Source of the DNA: an uncultured Corynebacterium sp.
GTDB taxonomy: Bacteria; Actinomycetota; Actinomycetes; Mycobacteriales; Mycobacteriaceae
NCBI RefSeq assembly: GCF_946221935.1
Contig: NZ_CAMIGN010000011.1
Location: 1 to 64,000, forward strand
DNA length: 64,000 nucleotides
Reading direction: 5' to 3'
Shown here: positions 60,312 to 64,000 of the stretch, piece by piece
Numbering within the stretch: the stretch's first letter is position 1
How the letters are laid out: each line of letters opens with the position of its first letter
Position numbers and translations under genes: made by a program
Notes under the pieces: model-generated
Seen by the model: the letters and a program-made list of their open reading frames with translations, nothing else
What the model was told of the DNA's origin: nothing
The model's database searches: none

Positions 60312-62681
60312 ATGTTTCCTTACCCGTTCGACCTTGCATCCATCGGCGAGGGGCTACCCGCCGCCGAGCTGCTCCCCCGAATCCCCCAACGCGGCCCTTT
60401 GGTGGTGGAAGCACCGCCGGGAACTGGTAAGACAACCCTAGTCCCTCCAGCACTCTCCAATATTTTGCAGAGCTCAGTGCAAACAGCCCCTCCGCAGAAA
60501 GTACTCGTCACCGCGCCTCGTCGCGTGGCCGTCCGCGCGGCTGCCCGGCGCCTTGCGCAATTGGACGGCACCCGCGTCGGTGACCGGGTCGGTTATAGCA
60601 TCCGCGGCGAACATCACCCAGGAACTCTCGTGGACTTCGTCACCCCGGGTGTGCTCCTCAATCGCCTGCTTGCAGACCCCGCCTTAGAGGGCGTGGGTGC
60701 GGTCCTCATCGACGAAGTCCACGAGCGCCAATTGGACTCCGACCTTGTGTTGGCCATGTGCCAGGAAGTCGCCATGCTGCGTGAAGGCGACCCCACCGAG
60801 GAGCTCTACCTGTGCGCCATGTCCGCCACTGTCGACACGCAGAAGCTCGCGGAGTACATGGGTGCGCAGGTTGTATCCACTCCAGCAGTCACCCACCCCC
60901 TCGAGATTTCTTTTCACCCTCACCCCGAACGTGCACAGGGCTCACCCGCTTTCTATCGCCATGTTGCCAAACTCGCACAACAGGCTACCGACAACCAGCG
61001 CGAGTCTGGTCACGCGGATCACCGCACACTCGTTTTCGTCCCCGGACGCAAAGAAATCGACTCGGTCTGTACCCACCTCCCCGACGCTGCCCCGCTACAT
61101 GGCAGCTTGTCTTCCCAGGAACAAGACGCAGCACTGACCGGAGACTCCCCCATCGTGGTCGCGACCTCCATCGCCGAATCTTCCCTGACTGTTCCCGGTG
61201 TCCACGCGGTCATCGACGCAGGCCTTTCCCGCACACCCCGCCGCGACCAAGCACGCGGGATGTCCGGGCTTGTCACTACCTCCACTTCCAGAGCTAGCGC
61301 CGATCAACGTGCTGGTCGCGCAGGGCGCCTTGGCCCAGGCCAGGTCTACCGTGCTTACTCTGCCGCTGACTACTCCCACTTTGCACCCGACATCACCCCG
61401 GAGATCCTCTCCTCGGATCTTGTCGCCGCTGCTCTCACGCTCGCCGCATGGGGTTCCCCCGATATCTCTCTTCTCGACGCCCCTCCGGCCGCAACTCTCA
61501 CCGTTGCCCACCAGGAACTGCACTATCTGGGTGCCCTGGACTCAAAGGGTTCCATTACCGAGTTAGGCCAGAAGCTTGCGCGCATTCCCGCCGACCCACG
61601 CCTCGGAGCAGCCCTGCTGGCGCACGGCTCAGGCGCAGCCAAAGTTGTCGCGGCGCTGGCTACCGGTTTGCAAGGGGATCTGGCCGAAGCAAAGCCACCA
61701 GCTTCCGAGGTCCGTCGCTTCGCCCGGATGGTGAATGACCATGGCCCGGCTACTCCGGGCGACATCGTGGCCTCTGCCTATCCCGACCGTGTGGCCAAAC
61801 TCGTGGGCACAGACGCCGACCAGGCAGTGTATCTGCTGGCCTCCGGCACCCGTGCCATACTGGTCCCTGAGTTGCGCCGCACACTCAGTGGCTCCGAATG
61901 GCTGGCAGTGGCAGAAGTGCAATTAGGACGTACTCCCCTGATCCGTGCCGCAGCAAGCCTGCAGCAGCCAAGCTCATCGCAGATCCGGGAAGACGTCACC
62001 GCACACATAACTGAAGGCAAGCTCCGGGCCCGGCGCACCCGCCACCTCGGAGCCATCGAGCTTTCCAGTACGCCAGTTTCGGTCAGCGAACTCAGCGAGG
62101 CAGATAGGCACCAGGCCGTCGCAGTCTTAGCAGCCGAGGGACTTGGGTGGCTACAGATGACGGAGGGGGCGTCAATAGTAAAAGAGAGAGTCGACTACCT
62201 GCGTCAGCAACTGGGGGAACCTTGGCCGGATCTTGCCACAGGCGATTACACGCCAGAGGCCGAGCGAGTGGTCGCGGGCGAAAGAATCGCCGACGTCGAC
62301 GCCTACCAGGCGATCATGCGCCAACTCCCGTGGCCCGAGGCAGGGCGAATGGATGAACTGGTGCCGGAACGGCTGGAAGTGCCCAGTGGGTCTGCACCGA
62401 AGATTGGATACGAGACCGGACGACCGATCGTGCGCGTCAAGCTGCAGGAATGCTTTGGACTGGCGGAATCCCCCACTATTGCAGGTAAAAAAGTTCTGTT
62501 CCATCTGCTTTCGCCAGCGGGGCGCGAACTAGCTGTCACCGATGATCTTAAAAGCTTCTGGGATGGCCCTTACCAGGGCGTGCGCAAAGACATGCGGGGG
62601 CGCTATCCGAAGCACCCATGGCCCGAGGATCCATGGTCGGCGACAGCAACAAAGAAGACTAAACGCGCATTAAGGAACTAG
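60312..62681 (+). CDS. hrpB: ATP-dependent helicase HrpB
   Basis: DEAH-type RNA helicase of the HrpB family, 789 residues. Walker A APPGTGKTTLVPPAL at about residue 35, TAPRRVAVRAAARRLAQ (motif Ia), LIDEVHERQLDSDL (motif II, DEVH), SATVD (motif III), and SRASADQRAGRAGRLGPGQV (motif VI). The C-terminal half has the HrpB extension ending GRYPKHPWPEDPW. Its cellular role in bacteria is poorly defined. It is monocistronic and apparently leaderless. Confidence 0.95.
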   Translation: MFPYPFDLASIGEGLPAAELLPRIPQRGPLVVEAPPGTGKTTLVPPALSNILQSSVQTAPPQKVLVTAPRRVAVRAAARRLAQLDGTRVGDRVGYSIRGEHHPGTLVDFVTPGVLLNRLLADPALEGVGAVLIDEVHERQLDSDLVLAMCQEVAMLREGDPTEELYLCAMSATVDTQKLAEYMGAQVVSTPAVTHPLEISFHPHPERAQGSPAFYRHVAKLAQQATDNQRESGHADHRTLVFVPGRKEIDSVCTHLPDAAPLHGSLSSQEQDAALTGDSPIVVATSIAESSLTVPGVHAVIDAGLSRTPRRDQARGMSGLVTTSTSRASADQRAGRAGRLGPGQVYRAYSAADYSHFAPDITPEILSSDLVAAALTLAAWGSPDISLLDAPPAATLTVAHQELHYLGALDSKGSITELGQKLARIPADPRLGAALLAHGSGAAKVVAALATGLQGDLAEAKPPASEVRRFARMVNDHGPATPGDIVASAYPDRVAKLVGTDADQAVYLLASGTRAILVPELRRTLSGSEWLAVAEVQLGRTPLIRAAASLQQPSSSQIREDVTAHITEGKLRARRTRHLGAIELSSTPVSVSELSEADRHQAVAVLAAEGLGWLQMTEGASIVKERVDYLRQQLGEPWPDLATGDYTPEAERVVAGERIADVDAYQAIMRQLPWPEAGRMDELVPERLEVPSGSAPKIGYETGRPIVRVKLQECFGLAESPTIAGKKVLFHLLSPAGRELAVTDDLKSFWDGPYQGVRKDMRGRYPKHPWPEDPWSATATKKTKRALRN

Positions 62682-62704
62682 GAAATCAGCGCGGTGGCGC
62701 GAAA

Positions 62705-62899
62705 TTAGCGACGCTTGCTGCCGAATGTCTTGGTGAAGTTCAGACCACGGATCGGGGTGTGGATCGTCACGGATTGGCGACCGTCGGCGCGCTGGGTAAT
62801 GCGCATTGGTCCGATACGGGTGGAGCCACCCACTCCGCCGGAAGAGGTATTCACCTTGAAGGGACCGAAATTTTTGGAATCGCGAAACATAAAGCCCAT
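62705..62899 (-). CDS. Small DUF4236-like protein
   Basis: A 64-residue basic protein. MGFMFRDSKNFGPFKVNTSS followed by a Gly/Ser-rich beta-strand region (GGVGGSTRIG) and ending LNFTKTFGSKRR resembles the short DUF4236 domain, whose members typically begin MGFRFRKS with a Gly-rich continuation. The start is uncertain (62923, 62899 or 62890 are possible) and no strong ribosome-binding site is seen. It lies just past the rpoC terminator, reading in the same direction. Confidence 0.65.
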   Translation of the reverse strand: MGFMFRDSKNFGPFKVNTSSGGVGGSTRIGPMRITQRADGRQSVTIHTPIRGLNFTKTFGSKRR

Positions 62900-62928
62900 G
62901 CAGCACATGATAAGGCACCGCAAGAAAA

Positions 62929-62965
62929 AGCGGGTACTTCCCCTTGCGTTAGGGAAGCACCCGCT
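62929..62965 (-). terminator. Terminator downstream of rpoC
   Basis: Arms 62929-62942 (AGCGGGTACTTCCC) and 62952-62965 (GGGAAGCACCCGCT) pair with one mismatch. On the minus strand TTTTTCTTG follows. It lies about 36 bp after the rpoC stop. Confidence 0.9.
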
Positions 62966-63000
62966 CTGAGCGAACCTACTGATTCGCGCTGGAGACTGAG

Positions 63001-64000
63001 TTACATCAGATCCATATCGTCCAGTGGCACGGCTGCACCAGTGAACTCGCCGTAAGTGTCGTCGGCGTAGAAACCATCGCCGAAGGAGGACGGCAGGGAG
63101 TAAGCCGCTGCGCGGGCCTCCTCGGTCGGCTCAACACTGATGTTGCGGTAGCGGGAAATACCCGTACCGGCCGGGATCAGCTTACCGATGATCACGTTCT
63201 CCTTCAGACCGATGAGCTTGTCCGAACGCTTGTTGATAGCAGCGTCGGTAAGCACGCGGGTGGTCTCCTGGAAGGAAGCCGCGGACAGCCAGGACTCGGT
63301 TGCCAGGGAGGCCTTGGTGATACCCATGATCTCCGCACGAACCTCTACCGGACGGCCGCCAGCCTTCACGGCTTCCTTGGACGCTGCCACTGCATCGGCG
63401 TGATCCACCAGGGAGCCCGGCAGGAACTCGGTCGAACCGGAGTCGATGACCGTCACGCGGCGCAGCATCTGGCGCACGATAATCTCGATGTGCTTATCGT
63501 GAATAGCCACACCCTGATCGCGGTAGACCTTCTGCACCTCGTTGATGAGGTGCTGCTGCACGCCACGGCGACCGAGCACACGCAGGACCTCGTGCGGATC
63601 CGCAGCGCCCTTCAGCAGCTGCTGACCCATCTTCACGTGGTCGCCATCGCGGATCGGGCGCTCTGCCCCACCGTTGTTCAGCGTTGCCAGGCCCTGACGC
63701 TTCGACAGCTTCTCGTACACCACATCGTCGGAGCCGTCGTCCGGCTCGATGGTGAGGGTGAAGAAGTTGTCGTCGTCCTCGATGCGAACCTTGCCGTCCA
63801 CCGAAGCGATCGGGGACTTCGCCTTCGGCACGCGAGCCTCGAACAGCTCCTGAACACGCGGCAGACCACCGGTAATGTCGCCACCGACACCGCCGAGGTG
63901 GAAAGTACGCATCGTCAGCTGCGTACCCGGCTCACCAATGGACTGAGCTGCAACAATACCGACAGCCTCACCGATCTCGACCTTCTTGCCGGTCGCCATA
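63001..64000 (-). CDS. rpoC: RNA polymerase beta' subunit, C-terminal part
   Basis: The last ~333 codons of rpoC; the gene continues beyond the right edge. Visible are VGIVAAQSIGEPGTQLTMRT and FHLGGVGGDITGGLPRVQEL in the trigger-loop/bridge-helix neighbourhood, then GITKASLATESWLSAASFQE and TRVLTDAAINKRSDKLIGLK near the end. A strong terminator follows. Confidence 0.98.
   Translation of the reverse strand, partial: MATGKKVEIGEAVGIVAAQSIGEPGTQLTMRTFHLGGVGGDITGGLPRVQELFEARVPKAKSPIASVDGKVRIEDDDNFFTLTIEPDDGSDDVVYEKLSKRQGLATLNNGGAERPIRDGDHVKMGQQLLKGAADPHEVLRVLGRRGVQQHLINEVQKVYRDQGVAIHDKHIEIIVRQMLRRVTVIDSGSTEFLPGSLVDHADAVAASKEAVKAGGRPVEVRAEIMGITKASLATESWLSAASFQETTRVLTDAAINKRSDKLIGLKENVIIGKLIPAGTGISRYRNISVEPTEEARAAAYSLPSSFGDGFYADDTYGEFTGAAVPLDDMDLM

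Overview
The window looks like a chromosomal segment of a high-GC actinobacterium, most likely Corynebacterium. The reasons are a type VII secretion locus (mycP/eccB/eccE) next to truA-rplQ-rpoA, the split S10 and spc ribosomal operons, an rpsL-rpsG-fusA-tuf cluster beside rpoC, DtxR-type iron boxes, and several leaderless promoters. I cannot fix the species from sequence reading alone.

Layout. 1-3633: end of a type VII (ESX) locus: mycosin protease (5' truncated), EccB and a probable EccE, with convergent genes whose ends overlap. 3537-16529, minus strand: truA, a small CDF-like transporter (plus strand), rplQ, rpoA, rpsD, rpsK, rpsM, infA, a DAACS symporter, map, adk, secY, rplO, rpmD, rpsE, rplR, rplF, rpsH. 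16530-19976: rplE-rplX-rplN, flanked by two paralogous small secreted acidic proteins on the plus strand; rpsN is absent from its canonical place between rplE and rpsH. 20046-47457: a siderophore island of about 27 kb lying between rplN and rpsQ. 47854-53044, minus strand: the S10 operon (rpsQ back to rpsJ). 53804-54909: a J-domain-like mini-protein and a GntR/HutC regulator. 55023-59946, minus strand: tuf, fusA, rpsG, rpsL. Then hrpB (plus), a DUF4236-like gene, and the 3' part of rpoC running off the end.

The siderophore island combines two biosynthetic styles. An enterobactin-type catecholate branch consists of an EntA-like dehydrogenase, one polypeptide fusing isochorismatase, isochorismate synthase and 2,3-dihydroxybenzoate (DHB)-AMP ligase, and a free aryl carrier protein. 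A mycobactin-type hydroxamate branch consists of an MbtG-like lysine N6-monooxygenase and an MbtK/IucB-like N-acyltransferase. A 2457-residue NRPS with order C-A-PCP-E-C-PCP-TE lacks an adenylation domain in module 2, and a free-standing adenylation enzyme next door probably loads it in trans. The inferred product is a mixed catecholate/hydroxamate: DHB, a D-configured (probably basic) residue, and an N-acyl-N-hydroxy diamino acid, perhaps oligomerised by the TE. Uptake and iron release are covered by two siderophore ABC systems, two lipoproteins, a siderophore-interacting reductase, and a second such reductase fused to a degenerate O-methyltransferase-like domain. DtxR-like boxes precede every transcription unit of the island, so iron repression is expected throughout. 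No exporter, PPTase or MbtH-like protein is visible in the window.

The features judged most novel are the trifunctional DHB enzyme, the reductase-methyltransferase fusion, the NRPS with an in-trans adenylation partner, the paired secreted proteins in the ribosomal locus, and two composite direct repeats bracketing the biosynthetic genes.
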